NCBI RefSeq assembly: GCF_002742265.1 | Contig: NZ_MDGL01000190.1 | Location: 1-39,150, forward strand | Origin: Maribacter sp. 4G9 | GTDB taxonomy: Bacteria; Bacteroidota; Bacteroidia; Flavobacteriales; Flavobacteriaceae | Reading direction: 5' to 3' | Length of the DNA stretch: 39,150 nt | Shown here: positions 1-8,948 of the stretch, piece by piece | Layout of the letters: each line of letters begins with the position of its first letter | Numbering within the stretch: position 1 is the stretch's first letter | Notes under the pieces: generated by a model | The model's database searches: none | Told to the model about the DNA's origin: nothing | Seen by the model: only the letters and a program-made list of their open reading frames with translations | Made by a program: the position numbers and the translations under genes

Positions 1-139
1 AGCTGTGGCCGTGGCCGCATTTGGGGCACCTGTAGCCCCCGTCCCACTTTAGCCAGGCCAGATGCGACAGGCAGCTGTCCGTGTCCGGGAATTTCTCCAT
101 AAAGTCGAAAAGGGACATGCTCTTGAATCTTTGCTCCAT
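1..139 (-). CDS. IS1595-type transposase, N-terminal part, cut by the window edge
   Basis: Reading the minus strand from an ATG at 139 gives about 46 residues beginning MEQRFKSMSLFDFMEKFPDT, with the zinc-ribbon half-site YRCPKCGHGH near the edge. A short helical segment followed by a CxxC zinc ribbon is the usual N-terminus of IS1595-family DDE transposases. The second CxxC and the catalytic domain lie outside the window, so I cannot tell whether the element is intact. It begins about 70 bases past the stop codon of the NYN gene. I did not find the terminal inverted repeat in 140-208. Confidence 0.7.
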   Translation of the reverse strand, partial: MEQRFKSMSLFDFMEKFPDTDSCLSHLAWLKWDGGYRCPKCGHGHS

Positions 140-208
140 GTTCTTGATGTTTGTTTCCCCGAATTTACTACTTCTATCGTTATGGATTAAGTACCTAAGT
201 CAATAAAT

Positions 209-964
209 CTATTTCGATTTTTTATGTTTCTTTTCCTTTATTCGAACATAGATTAATTTATTCCTGCCCTTGGAATCCTCACGCCGCTCAATTTCAAAAT
301 GCGGTATGGAGTTAATCAAAGGGGTCAACTTTTGAAAGCCATAGTTTCTGGAATCAAAATTTGGCTGCTTTTTCTGTAACAAACTCCCAACATCCCCTAA
401 GAATGCCCAACCATCGTCGTCCGCAACATCATCAATAGTGGTGGCAATAAACCTCAAATCCTTCGGGGTTATTTTATCGACACTGCTTTTATTTTCCTTA
501 GAGTCTTTTTGATTACTCGTGGTATCCTCAGACTGACTCTTTAGTATTTCTATGTAAATGAATTTATCACAGGCCACGATAAACGGGTTGGGTGTTTTTC
601 GCTCTCCGATACCAAAAACCTGCATCCCAGCTTCCCTAAGTCGCGTGGCCAGCCTGGTAAAGTCGCTATCGCTGCTTACGATGCAGAATCCATTAACCTT
701 TCCGGAATATAAGATATCCATAGCATCGATGATCATTGCAGAATCCGTTGCATTTTTTCCTTGGGTGTACCCATACTGCTGTACGGGTGTAATGGCATTT
801 TCCAGTAGCACATTTTTCCATTTTCCCAATCTTGGATTGGTCCAATCCCCATATATTCTTTTAATGGTAGGGTTTCCATATTTTGCAATTTCCTCCATCA
901 TTTCTTTTACATAAGCTGAAGGAATATTATCGCCGTCAATAAGTACGGCCAAGTTTAAATCCAT
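209..964 (-). CDS. NYN domain protein with C-terminal LOTUS/OST-HTH domain
   Basis: A 251-residue cytosolic protein. Residues 1-140 form a NYN (PIN-like, formerly DUF88/LabA) nuclease-fold domain: the N-terminal LIDGDNIP supplies the first acidic residues, NATDSAMIIDAMD the central ones and SSDSDF the last, so the metal-binding acidic set appears complete. A low-complexity linker rich in S, K and N (about 145-165) leads to a winged-helix LOTUS/OST-HTH domain (about 168-245). NYN proteins are predicted RNases and LOTUS domains bind RNA, so a ribonuclease role is likely, with unknown target. It ends in a lysine-rich tail. It is monocistronic, with a good promoter just upstream and an insertion sequence directly downstream. 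Confidence 0.88.
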   Translation of the reverse strand: MDLNLAVLIDGDNIPSAYVKEMMEEIAKYGNPTIKRIYGDWTNPRLGKWKNVLLENAITPVQQYGYTQGKNATDSAMIIDAMDILYSGKVNGFCIVSSDSDFTRLATRLREAGMQVFGIGERKTPNPFIVACDKFIYIEILKSQSEDTTSNQKDSKENKSSVDKITPKDLRFIATTIDDVADDDGWAFLGDVGSLLQKKQPNFDSRNYGFQKLTPLINSIPHFEIERREDSKGRNKLIYVRIKEKKHKKSK

Positions 965-979
965 ATGTTTTGTTTTCCG

Positions 980-1012
980 TAAAGTTACACGGTTTTATCG
1001 CCATATGATCAA
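980..1012 (-). promoter_or_regulatory. predicted promoter of the NYN/LOTUS gene
   Basis: On the minus strand TTG (1012-1010) is followed after 22 bases by TAACTTTA (987-980). This fits the Bacteroidota consensus TTG-N17-23-TAnnTTTG with one mismatch. It lies about 16 bases upstream of the ATG at 964, so the leader would be very short. Confidence 0.4.
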
Positions 1013-1326
1013 TGGACTAATTTTAAATTGAAAAACTACTCCCTTCAAATTAATTAGTATTGCCAAAGTCCAAATAATATGAGGTATATGTTTGGTATAA
1101 TTGAAAGACCAATCAATTTTTGAAAGCAAACAAGTTCCAACTTTTTGATTTATCACCAACTTTTTTGTGCTGGACATATAACTATATCAGGCGAGGAAAG
1201 GATTCGTTTGATTTTATATATACATGGAAATATGGCCTTTTAACTATCAAATTTTACTGGAACCTTAATTTGAACAAAATAGAATTAGTAACTTAATCCC
1301 AGATATTAACGAACCACAACATACAT
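1013..1326. other. gene-free interval between NYN and NIPSNAP genes
   Basis: AT-rich intergenic DNA. A 60-codon reverse frame (995-1177) overlaps the promoter region of the NYN gene and resembles nothing known, so I do not call it. No clear promoter for the rightward NIPSNAP gene, RNA gene or repeat was seen. Confidence 0.5.
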
Positions 1327-2115
1327 ATGACAAATAAAATCGTGTTACTTGGAATTACATTACTTCTATTTTTTACAGGTATTGGGAACACCTTTGCGCA
1401 GGACTATAAAAGGGAATTTTATGAGCTTAAAACCTACACCATAAAAAACGAGGCACAGGAAAAAGCTGTGGACGCCTATTTAAAAAATGCCTATTTGCCG
1501 GCACTAAAAAGGATGGGTTTAGAGAACATTGGTGTTTTTAAGGTGCGTCCGGGTAAATTCGTGATAGCCGATAAAATCTTTGTACTGATTCCGTTTAATT
1601 CCTTGGACCAGTTTGAAAAAATGGAAGCTTCCTTGGCAGTGGACAAATCACATTTGTCAGCAGGTAGCGATTATATTACGGCCAAACATGACACCCCCCC
1701 CTATCAAAGAATAAGTTCCACCTTGATGCGGGCCTTTTCTGAAATGCCCAAAATGGAGCCAAGTAGCGTTTCCTCTCCCAGAACGGATCGCGTATATGAA
1801 TTGAGAAGTTATGAATCCGCTACGGAAGCACTTTACATTAACAAAGTATCTATGTTCAATGAAGGTGGCGAAGTTGAATTGTTCGATAGTGTAGGAGCCA
1901 ATGCTGTTTTCTATGCCGAGGTTATCTCCGGGGACCGTATGCCCAATTTAATGTATATGACCACCTATGAAAATATGGAGAAAAGGGACGCTGTATGGAA
2001 GGCGTTTTTTGGTTCTGAAAAATGGCAGGAGCTTGTGAACGATCAACAATATAAAAACAACGTTAGCAAAGCCGATATCTGGCTTTTATATCCTACAGAA
2101 TATTCCGATTATTAA
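1327..2115 (+). CDS. secreted NIPSNAP family protein
   Basis: A 262-residue protein with a clear Sec signal peptide: positively charged MTNK, then a hydrophobic stretch and a likely cleavage after GNTFAQ around residue 24. The mature part has two alpha+beta barrel (dimeric ferredoxin-like) halves: the first begins REFYELKTYTI, the second begins RVYELRSYES near residue 155. YELRxY is the hallmark of NIPSNAP domains. Bacterial NIPSNAP proteins have no agreed function, and many in Bacteroidota are exported. It is alone on its strand. Its TAA stop shares the tetranucleotide TTAA with the stop of the convergent OmpA-type gene. Confidence 0.88.
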   Translation: MTNKIVLLGITLLLFFTGIGNTFAQDYKREFYELKTYTIKNEAQEKAVDAYLKNAYLPALKRMGLENIGVFKVRPGKFVIADKIFVLIPFNSLDQFEKMEASLAVDKSHLSAGSDYITAKHDTPPYQRISSTLMRAFSEMPKMEPSSVSSPRTDRVYELRSYESATEALYINKVSMFNEGGEVELFDSVGANAVFYAEVISGDRMPNLMYMTTYENMEKRDAVWKAFFGSEKWQELVNDQQYKNNVSKADIWLLYPTEYSDY

Positions 2116-3236
2116 TCTTTAATAGTAAACACGAATTCCACCCGTCTGTTTTCCTGTCTTCCCTTGCTATTTAGGTTCGTAGTAAGGGGACGTGAACTGC
2201 CATAACCTTCATGGGAGATCCTAGAAGTATGGATTCCACTTTCCAAAAGAAATTTGGCTACGGCACCCGCCCTCCTTTTTGAAAGCAACAGGTTATAGGA
2301 TTCCTCCCCTATCTTATCGGTATGGCCAGAGATTGAAATCGTTAGATTGGAATTGATGTTCAGGTAGGAAATAATCTTCCTCAATTCAAATTTGGCATTT
2401 GGGGAGATATCAAAACTATCAAAATCAAAAAGAACACTTTTGAACGTATTCACTTCATTAATGGCGTAGCTTGTTTCCGAATTTCCTTCCGCTGTCAATT
2501 GCCCGATCTTTGATTCACCGCTAATGGCCACCAACGAGACCATATCCAAATAGTAATACGAACCTTCAGTTGCCTTTCGTTTGGTCTTGAAAGTCTGTGT
2601 TCTCTTATTATCCTTAAAATTGCCAATAATCATATAGTTTTCCGTTCCGTTGGCCACAAATTCACTTTCCACTTTCACCCAAGCTTCGTCATCCGAATAA
2701 AAGTCGGAATATTTGATTTCAAATGTATTGGAAACATCACCCGTCACTTTGGACAAATGCATTCTTGAAAGTACCTTTCGTGTATCTATTTGTATGGGAT
2801 TTTCCGAAAAGAGAATCCCGAATTCCTTGACAGCAAAGTCCGACCGTTCTGCCAAGCTCACATAAAAGGAAAGTCTATATTTTTGGTTCTTTTGGAGATT
2901 TTTAATAAGACGCGTCTGCAAATACTCCCTGTAATCATCGGGAGCGAATAAATATAAACCCACATAACCCACCCCAAACTCGGCAGGTTGTTCCCCATTA
3001 AAATTCTTTGGCGTTCCCATGGCCTGGCTACATCCGTTGAAATAATCCGTGGAACCCAAAGTAGGCATATCCCAATCGGCCAAATCATCATTTAAGTTGC
3101 CCAATTTTTTGGGACAGTTCAAAAATTGCTCAAAACTGGGATTTTTTACAAGGTTTTGGCCAAGCACAAACTGGGTTCCCATTACCAAAAAAAAGGAAGG
3201 GAGTATGCCCATGATATGTATAAACCTAAGCCTCAC
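2112..3236 (-). CDS. OmpA family protein with N-terminal carbohydrate-binding-like region
   Basis: A 374-residue exported protein. Residues 1-26 form a signal peptide ending near VLGQ. The N-terminal half (about 28-235) begins NLVKNPSFEQ, typical of jelly-roll regions seen in Bacteroidota envelope proteins, and contains several aromatic beta strands. The C-terminal about 110 residues are an OmpA-like peptidoglycan-binding domain: LFDFDSFDISPNA, then ISGHTDKIG, then LSKRRAGAVAKFL and GYGSSRP, ending NRRVEFVF. The conserved Asp and Arg that bind diaminopimelate are present. It is probably tethered to the cell wall from the periplasm. There are 54 bases between this gene and the upstream barrel gene on the same strand, so cotranscription with it is possible. 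Confidence 0.9.
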   Translation of the reverse strand: MRLRFIHIMGILPSFFLVMGTQFVLGQNLVKNPSFEQFLNCPKKLGNLNDDLADWDMPTLGSTDYFNGCSQAMGTPKNFNGEQPAEFGVGYVGLYLFAPDDYREYLQTRLIKNLQKNQKYRLSFYVSLAERSDFAVKEFGILFSENPIQIDTRKVLSRMHLSKVTGDVSNTFEIKYSDFYSDDEAWVKVESEFVANGTENYMIIGNFKDNKRTQTFKTKRKATEGSYYYLDMVSLVAISGESKIGQLTAEGNSETSYAINEVNTFKSVLFDFDSFDISPNAKFELRKIISYLNINSNLTISISGHTDKIGEESYNLLLSKRRAGAVAKFLLESGIHTSRISHEGYGSSRPLTTNLNSKGRQENRRVEFVFTIKD

Positions 3237-3290
3237 CCCCCTAAGTTAGAAAATATAGGGCGGAGAAGACGTATTTTAGTCTACCGGCTT

Positions 3291-5045
3291 CTACAAATCG
3301 AACTTATAGGTAGCACCGGCCAAAACCTGTAATCCCTGAACGGGATAATTTGCCCAAAGCTGGTAGTTGTTGTTGGCAATGTTCGCAGCTTTCAAAAAGA
3401 TGGAAAGTTGATTGTCCACGCGATAGCCCAAATGGGCATTGGCATCAAAAAAGCTATCCAGGTTTATTAGCGTTGCGGGGTACTCGGATACGGGAACATT
3501 TTGCACCACTACCGTAGAAAAGTCCTCCCTTTCTCCCACATAGAATAGGTTGGCACCGGCGAACCATTTTTCGCCAATCTGGTAGTCCATGAACAAAGAT
3601 CCTTTTAAATTGGGAAGGTTCCAAGCAGGATTATCCGTTTCCGTATTATAATCATATACTTCGGCATTGATACCCAATGTGAAATTACGGTTTACATCCA
3701 CATTCAATTCCCCAAAAATACCTATGGTTTTTATATCGTCATAAAAGACCTCAAAGGAATTGCCAAAGTAATAGCCCTTTTCATCATCCCTGAAATTGTT
3801 CTGGGCATTAAGTTTGAACAAAGGCGTATTGTTTTCTGCCGTATATGAACCCTTGATATTATAGCTCAAATTGGGCAATAACTGACCCTTCAACCCAATG
3901 TAGGCGTTGTACTGGCTATCTGTTGGGGCAATGGTCAACGTTGGCGATACAAAGGTATTATCCTTCACGAAACCATAGTAAGAGTTTTGCCGCAGCTCCC
4001 CTTCCACTCCACCATAGGCAATTACGGTCTCATCCAACAATCTATACGAGGCCTTAACGGCGGGATAGATATAAAAATTACCCTCGCTGGCCTCCAAGTT
4101 CATTCCGTACAACAAATTGACGCCCAGATTCAGCGAAAGATCATCCCTACGCATCATCAGCACCGGACTGATACCTACCTGCAATTGGCTGTATGAAATC
4201 CCTTGATCGTTCGTTGGGCTATTGACGCTGGCATTTTCGAAATTCCCAGCTACATAATCCACCTTGGCCCCTATTGCAAAAACCTCATCGTTTAGCGGTG
4301 CCTCGAATGACGTATTGAAAATGGCCCTGTTCTCGCCCGATTTCACGGAATCCCAAAACCTTCTGTATTTCAAATCCAGCCGCTTAAAAAAGGATTCCTC
4401 CACATTGATGTGGCCCCCAACCTCGCCCATAAAGTAATTTTGCCGCTCGTTGATCCCGTTAACGGTAGCTTCGTCATAAACGCCGTCTGGGAGTCCGTAC
4501 CAATTGTACAACTGATGTTGCAAGGCGATATCTGCACCCCAATCCAAATCACGATCCCGCTTTTTAAAGGAAGCGTCCAAACGGCTATCGGCAAAAATAT
4601 TGTCCAATTGAACCCCTTCTATGGAACCCCTTGAAGAATTGTGGTTAAAACCCAAATCAAAGGTCGCGTCCCTATCCACTTCTCGGGTAGTATAAAATTC
4701 CGCCGTTGCATTGCCATAATTGCCCGCACCTGCAGAAGCGTAGGTATTGAACAGTTCTGGGGGCGGAACCCGTTCCACGCGGGACGCCGTTCCTTTTGAA
4801 GGTGTAAACGTAGATGCAACGGGAACTGAAAAAATGCTATAATTGATCTTCTTTTTCTGCAGTACGATGGAATCGTTGAGATTGGGCATGGATTTTATTT
4901 TGAACGCATCGGAGACCGTTGGTGTATAAGCCTTGGTCACCGTAACGGTTTCAGTACCTAGATCCTTGGTTTCTTCCTGTGACATGGCCCATGGAGCCAT
5001 CATCAACATTGCCAATCCCATTCCTATTTTTATGCTTTTGTACAT
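3291..5045 (-). CDS. outer-membrane beta-barrel protein, TonB-receptor-like, without plug
   Basis: A 584-residue protein with a signal peptide (MYKSIKIGMGLAMLMMAPWAMSQ). A short periplasmic stretch with TETVTVTKAYTPTVSDAFKI resembles the start of TonB-dependent receptors. No plug domain follows: after a proline-rich segment (VERVPPPELF) the protein turns into about 450 residues of alternating amphipathic beta strands, ending with a barrel-type C-terminal strand (VLAGATYKFDL, terminal L). At 584 residues it is smaller than a SusC-type receptor. It lies 23 bases downstream of the 1007-residue TPR gene on the same strand, so the two are very likely one operon and perhaps one complex. The transported substrate, if any, is unknown. 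Confidence 0.82.
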   Translation of the reverse strand: MYKSIKIGMGLAMLMMAPWAMSQEETKDLGTETVTVTKAYTPTVSDAFKIKSMPNLNDSIVLQKKKINYSIFSVPVASTFTPSKGTASRVERVPPPELFNTYASAGAGNYGNATAEFYTTREVDRDATFDLGFNHNSSRGSIEGVQLDNIFADSRLDASFKKRDRDLDWGADIALQHQLYNWYGLPDGVYDEATVNGINERQNYFMGEVGGHINVEESFFKRLDLKYRRFWDSVKSGENRAIFNTSFEAPLNDEVFAIGAKVDYVAGNFENASVNSPTNDQGISYSQLQVGISPVLMMRRDDLSLNLGVNLLYGMNLEASEGNFYIYPAVKASYRLLDETVIAYGGVEGELRQNSYYGFVKDNTFVSPTLTIAPTDSQYNAYIGLKGQLLPNLSYNIKGSYTAENNTPLFKLNAQNNFRDDEKGYYFGNSFEVFYDDIKTIGIFGELNVDVNRNFTLGINAEVYDYNTETDNPAWNLPNLKGSLFMDYQIGEKWFAGANLFYVGEREDFSTVVVQNVPVSEYPATLINLDSFFDANAHLGYRVDNQLSIFLKAANIANNNYQLWANYPVQGLQVLAGATYKFDL

Positions 5046-5068
5046 ACGTGTTCTATTACTATGCGTGT

Positions 5069-8000
5069 TTATTCTTGATTTGGGTCTACTGAAGAATTTC
5101 TCTGTGATTCCTTGGATTTTATAATGGCCAGCTCCCCTTGGGCCTCAGCAACAATTTCAGGATATTGACCAAAATTGGAAATGACGCTATCCAGAATATA
5201 TGTTGCCTGGTAGGAGTCTCCCAAGGCATAAAAGTTTTTGGCCATCAAAACCAACCCTTTACCGCCCCATTCCTTGTAAGTGGCGTAGTCCTTTGCCAAT
5301 TTCTGGACTGAAATATTCGAGGATTCATAATCACCTTCCTTGTTCTTAAAATAGGCATCATAGTACAATGCCTCTGCGGCGGTCGCTCCGGATGCTATGG
5401 TCAAAACTTGGGCATAGGCTGATTTTGCCTTGGATTCGTTCCCCGTGGCGATGGCAGAACGCGCGATCATAATCTGGGCGTCGCTCTTGATACGGTCGTC
5501 TATACTAGGCGTGCCTAAAACTTTCTCAGCATACTCCAATGTTTTGGAATAATTCTTTTGCCCGTAATATCCCTTCATTAGGTTCGATTGGGCAAAAGTT
5601 CGGTTTTGTTGAATGTTGGCCTGATCTTCCAACTTTAAGAGGTACGGCAATGCGGATGCATAGTCCTGCTTTCCAATATACACCTCGCAAACGCGGGTCA
5701 GGGCCTGCTCCGCATATTCACTGGTGGTCTTGTCCGCCACATATTTATAATACGGCAAAGCGGCATCCTTATCCCCTTCACCAAAGTATAGTTGCGCCAA
5801 ACTGAAATTGGCATCCAGGGCATGTAGTCCGTTAGGGAATTCCTGTATGTACTTTTTATAGGCCCGAATAGCTGCATCAGTCCTGCCCTCCATATTCTGT
5901 TTTTGGGCCGATTCAAAGGTGGCATTGTCCAGTTCTGCATCGGTCACCTCCACAAAATCCAATCCGTTTACCCAAGTGGCGTACTCATCTACCCTACCCA
6001 AATCCACGTACACCAGTTTGGCCGTGGACACTGCCTGAATGGCCTCTTGGGTGTTTGGAAAGTCCCTTACAACAGATTTGAATTTACCAAGTGCCTCATT
6101 ATTTCTTCCAGAATTATAGTACACAAGCCCCTGTCTCATAAGCGCTTGGGGTATAAGCGAACTCCCCTTAAAATCATTGATCAATCGGTCGTAGGCCTGG
6201 ATACCTTTGTTATCCTGCCCTGCAGACACATAGGTATTCCCCAATTCAAATAAGGCATCGTCCTTAAAAGTAGACCGTGCATATTGGGCCACGAAATTCT
6301 CCAAGCTTTCAATTTTGCTCTCCGTCCTACCCACAAAGCCGTAGCTCATGGCCTTTTGATAGGCGGCATAATCCTTTTCCGGTCCGGTCAAGGCCAAGGC
6401 CTTGTTGTAGGTTTCTATGGCGGGCCAATATTTGCTGGTGGCAAAATAACTATCGCCCAAGCGTAGGTACCCATCGTGCAACTTCTGGACATCCTCTCTT
6501 TGGGAATCTGTGAAAGCGCTGAAATAGGTAATGGCATTCGCATAGTCCTTTTGTTTAAAATAGGCATAGGCCAAATCATAGTCCACATCGTTTCCTTCAC
6601 TGACATTACGGGAGGCAGGGTTCTGTTTGAACTCCCTAAAACCGACTGTAGCGGCATCAAAGCGATTTAGCAAATAATCCGCCTCCGCTTTCCAATAAAT
6701 CGCCCTGGCCCTAAAGGAATCATTGACTGCACTGCCCAAGGATTTTCCCAAAACCTCCGATGCCGCACTGTAATCCCCTTCCATATACAATTCAATGCCC
6801 CTGTAATAGGCCACCTTCTGATAGGTTTCCTTGGTAGCATAATTTTGGTTCCTCTCCAACAGTTCCATGGCCCCGGCAAAATTTTTGGAGGTAATGAAGG
6901 AATCCACCAACAAGGTCTGCATTTCCTCCTTGTTTTCGTCATTGGGATAGGCATCCAGATAATTCGTGATTACCTGTGGTACGGGTTCGTAGGCATTCCC
7001 AACTTCATAGCTCAATCGCGCATAGTTGAGAAAGGCATCCTTTTTTATTTCTGGATTGAAATCCATTTGCGAAGCGTTTCTAAACGCATTCAACGCCTCC
7101 TGCTTTTGATCTTGTTTTAAATAGCACTCCGCCAAGTGATAATAGGCATTTTGCGATACGCTATTGGTACCCCCGATTATCTTATTGAATTGGTCAATGG
7201 CATTGGCATAGTCGCCCTGTTTGTAATAGCAATAGCCCAATTGGTAGTAATCCGTATTGTTCCATTTACCACGTTTTCCCTTGTATTCCTGTAGATAGGG
7301 GATGGCATTTTCGTACTGGCCGAGATTGAAGTAACTCTCACCAATGATTTTATTAAGTTCCGATATTTCCGTTCTGTCCGATTTGGGAAGTTGTTTCTTG
7401 GCCAAGGCGATTGCTTCCTCAAACTTTCCCAGTTTAAAGTTCATATCCGCCTGATAGTAACTCAATTTTTCCTCCAATACATTCTGATCAGTAATCTGGT
7501 CAAAACGCTCATTGGCCGCCTCATAATCATCTTGTTGATAGGATATATACCCCAGATAATATTTGGCTTGGGATCCATAAACCGGGGAAGTTGTCACCTT
7601 CTCCAGATACCGCTCCGCTTCTTTTGGCTTGCTTGAGGAAAAGAGGGAATACCCATAATTAAAATTGAATTTGTCCATTTCGCCCCTGGACAAAGCGCTC
7701 TGGTCCACCTTGTTGTACCATTTTAGGGCATATGGATATTTTCCCGTTTCAAAATAGTATTCCGCTACATCTGCAAAGGCCGAATTTTTTTTAGTGGAAG
7801 TGGGGTAGTTTTCGACAAACTCCTCCATCATGCGGTCCGCACCGGGCTGGTTCAATCGTACGGCAGCATTCGCCGCATAATAGGCACTATTGGCGGCAAT
7901 CTCCTCGTCCTTAGTGGTAGCCTTTACCTTTTCGAAAATCGTTTGGGCGGCCTGAAACTGTTCGTTGTTATAAAGGGCCAGTGCATCCTGAAAGTCCTTG

Positions 8001-8092
8001 TTTTCGTGGGTATAGATTTTTGACTCTTGGCCGGTTGCCATCCAAAAAACTCCCATGACCAATGGAAGAAAAGCGGTGATTTTTTGAAGCAT
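5069..8092 (-). CDS. large periplasmic tetratricopeptide repeat protein
   Basis: A 1007-residue protein with a signal peptide (about 1-21, ending MATGQ, no lipobox cysteine). Almost all of the rest is TPR/Sel1-like helical repeats: many units of the form ALxxYNxxxF, AxYYLGxxYYxxGDYxxAIxxF and YxxALPYYKYV, more than 20 helical hairpins by eye. The arrangement resembles BamD/CpoB(YbgF)-type periplasmic scaffolds but is much longer. It is the first gene of an operon with the downstream outer-membrane barrel (23-base gap) and is divergent from ftsE. A scaffold for envelope assembly or for the partner barrel is the likely role. I do not recognise a named gene. Confidence 0.87.
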   Translation of the reverse strand: MLQKITAFLPLVMGVFWMATGQESKIYTHENKDFQDALALYNNEQFQAAQTIFEKVKATTKDEEIAANSAYYAANAAVRLNQPGADRMMEEFVENYPTSTKKNSAFADVAEYYFETGKYPYALKWYNKVDQSALSRGEMDKFNFNYGYSLFSSSKPKEAERYLEKVTTSPVYGSQAKYYLGYISYQQDDYEAANERFDQITDQNVLEEKLSYYQADMNFKLGKFEEAIALAKKQLPKSDRTEISELNKIIGESYFNLGQYENAIPYLQEYKGKRGKWNNTDYYQLGYCYYKQGDYANAIDQFNKIIGGTNSVSQNAYYHLAECYLKQDQKQEALNAFRNASQMDFNPEIKKDAFLNYARLSYEVGNAYEPVPQVITNYLDAYPNDENKEEMQTLLVDSFITSKNFAGAMELLERNQNYATKETYQKVAYYRGIELYMEGDYSAASEVLGKSLGSAVNDSFRARAIYWKAEADYLLNRFDAATVGFREFKQNPASRNVSEGNDVDYDLAYAYFKQKDYANAITYFSAFTDSQREDVQKLHDGYLRLGDSYFATSKYWPAIETYNKALALTGPEKDYAAYQKAMSYGFVGRTESKIESLENFVAQYARSTFKDDALFELGNTYVSAGQDNKGIQAYDRLINDFKGSSLIPQALMRQGLVYYNSGRNNEALGKFKSVVRDFPNTQEAIQAVSTAKLVYVDLGRVDEYATWVNGLDFVEVTDAELDNATFESAQKQNMEGRTDAAIRAYKKYIQEFPNGLHALDANFSLAQLYFGEGDKDAALPYYKYVADKTTSEYAEQALTRVCEVYIGKQDYASALPYLLKLEDQANIQQNRTFAQSNLMKGYYGQKNYSKTLEYAEKVLGTPSIDDRIKSDAQIMIARSAIATGNESKAKSAYAQVLTIASGATAAEALYYDAYFKNKEGDYESSNISVQKLAKDYATYKEWGGKGLVLMAKNFYALGDSYQATYILDSVISNFGQYPEIVAEAQGELAIIKSKESQRNSSVDPNQE

Positions 8093-8249
8093 AGTGTTCT
8101 CTTACTATTTTGAATTACCGTAGTAACACAAAGGATAACGGCAAATATTGTTCCTAAGTATGTGGGTTGTGGGTACAAAAGAAAAGAATTTGTTCAAGGG
8201 TACGGCGTTATCAAAAGGAACTTATTACTTTTATATCAACAGAGAATTT

Positions 8250-8933
8250 ATGGAAGAGACGGTTTTAGAGTTAAAGGATGCATCCATTTTTCAGAAGGAA
8301 AGCTTGGTGCTCAGTGAAGTGAACATACATGTGGCCAAGGGCGAATTCGTATACCTTATAGGGAAGACGGGGAGCGGAAAAAGTAGCTTTATGAAAACCC
8401 TTTACGGCGACCTACCCTTGCAAAAAGGGGAAGGAAAGATTGTGGACTTCAATTTAAAGACACTTAAGGAGAACGACATCCCTTTCCTAAGGCGAAAACT
8501 GGGCATCGTTTTTCAGGATTTTAAGTTACTCCCCGATAGAAATATCAACCAAAACATGCTGTTCGTCCTAAAGGCGACCGGATGGAAGAATCATGCCAAA
8601 ATGGATACCCGGGTGGTTGAGGTTTTAGAGAAAGTAGGAATGAAGACCAAGGGCTTCAAGTTTCCGCATGAGCTATCGGGTGGGGAACAACAACGTGTGG
8701 CCATTGCCAGGGCCCTGTTGAACGACCCGGAATTGATTTTGGCTGACGAACCTACCGGAAACCTAGATCCCCAAACCAGTGTGGAAGTCATGAAGGTTCT
8801 TCAGGAAATCAACAAATCTGGCCGCACGATCTTAATGGCGACCCATGATTATGCACTCATTCTCAAATACCCCTCAAAAACCATCAAGTGCGACTCAAAC
8901 AAAGTATTCGAGGTCGTTCAAAAGGCGGTTTAA
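8250..8933 (+). CDS. ftsE: cell-division ABC transporter ATP-binding protein FtsE
   Basis: A 227-residue ABC ATPase. Walker A is GKTGSGKS (residues 38-45), the signature is [16 protein letters not shown], Walker B is [13 protein letters not shown], and the switch histidine is in MATHD. FtsE pairs with the membrane protein FtsX to control peptidoglycan hydrolysis at the septum. Here ftsX is not adjacent, as is usual in Bacteroidota. I start at the ATG at 8250 ([12 protein letters not shown]); the frame is open further upstream to 8148 but that extension matches nothing in the family. The gene diverges from the TPR/barrel operon. A hairpin covering its stop codon terminates it. Confidence 0.9.
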   Translation: MEETVLELKDASIFQKESLVLSEVNIHVAKGEFVYLIGKTGSGKSSFMKTLYGDLPLQKGEGKIVDFNLKTLKENDIPFLRRKLGIVFQDFKLLPDRNINQNMLFVLKATGWKNHAKMDTRVVEVLEKVGMKTKGFKFPHELSGGEQQRVAIARALLNDPELILADEPTGNLDPQTSVEVMKVLQEINKSGRTILMATHDYALILKYPSKTIKCDSNKVFEVVQKAV

Positions 8934-8948
8934 TTCTTCGCCTTTTTA
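8920..8948. terminator. bidirectional terminator shared by ftsE and the epimerase gene
   Basis: AAAAGGCG (8920-8927) pairs with CGCCTTTT (8939-8946), with T tracts on both strands. The ftsE stop lies in the loop and the stop of the convergent gene overlaps the right-hand T tract, so one hairpin can serve both. Confidence 0.6.

Noticed and set aside
995..1177. 60-codon reverse frame between NYN and NIPSNAP
   Set aside because: It overlaps the NYN promoter, has no recognisable features and no start context.
8148..8249. Upstream extension of the ftsE frame
   Set aside because: The extra 34 residues match nothing in FtsE and the ATG at 8250 gives a standard length.
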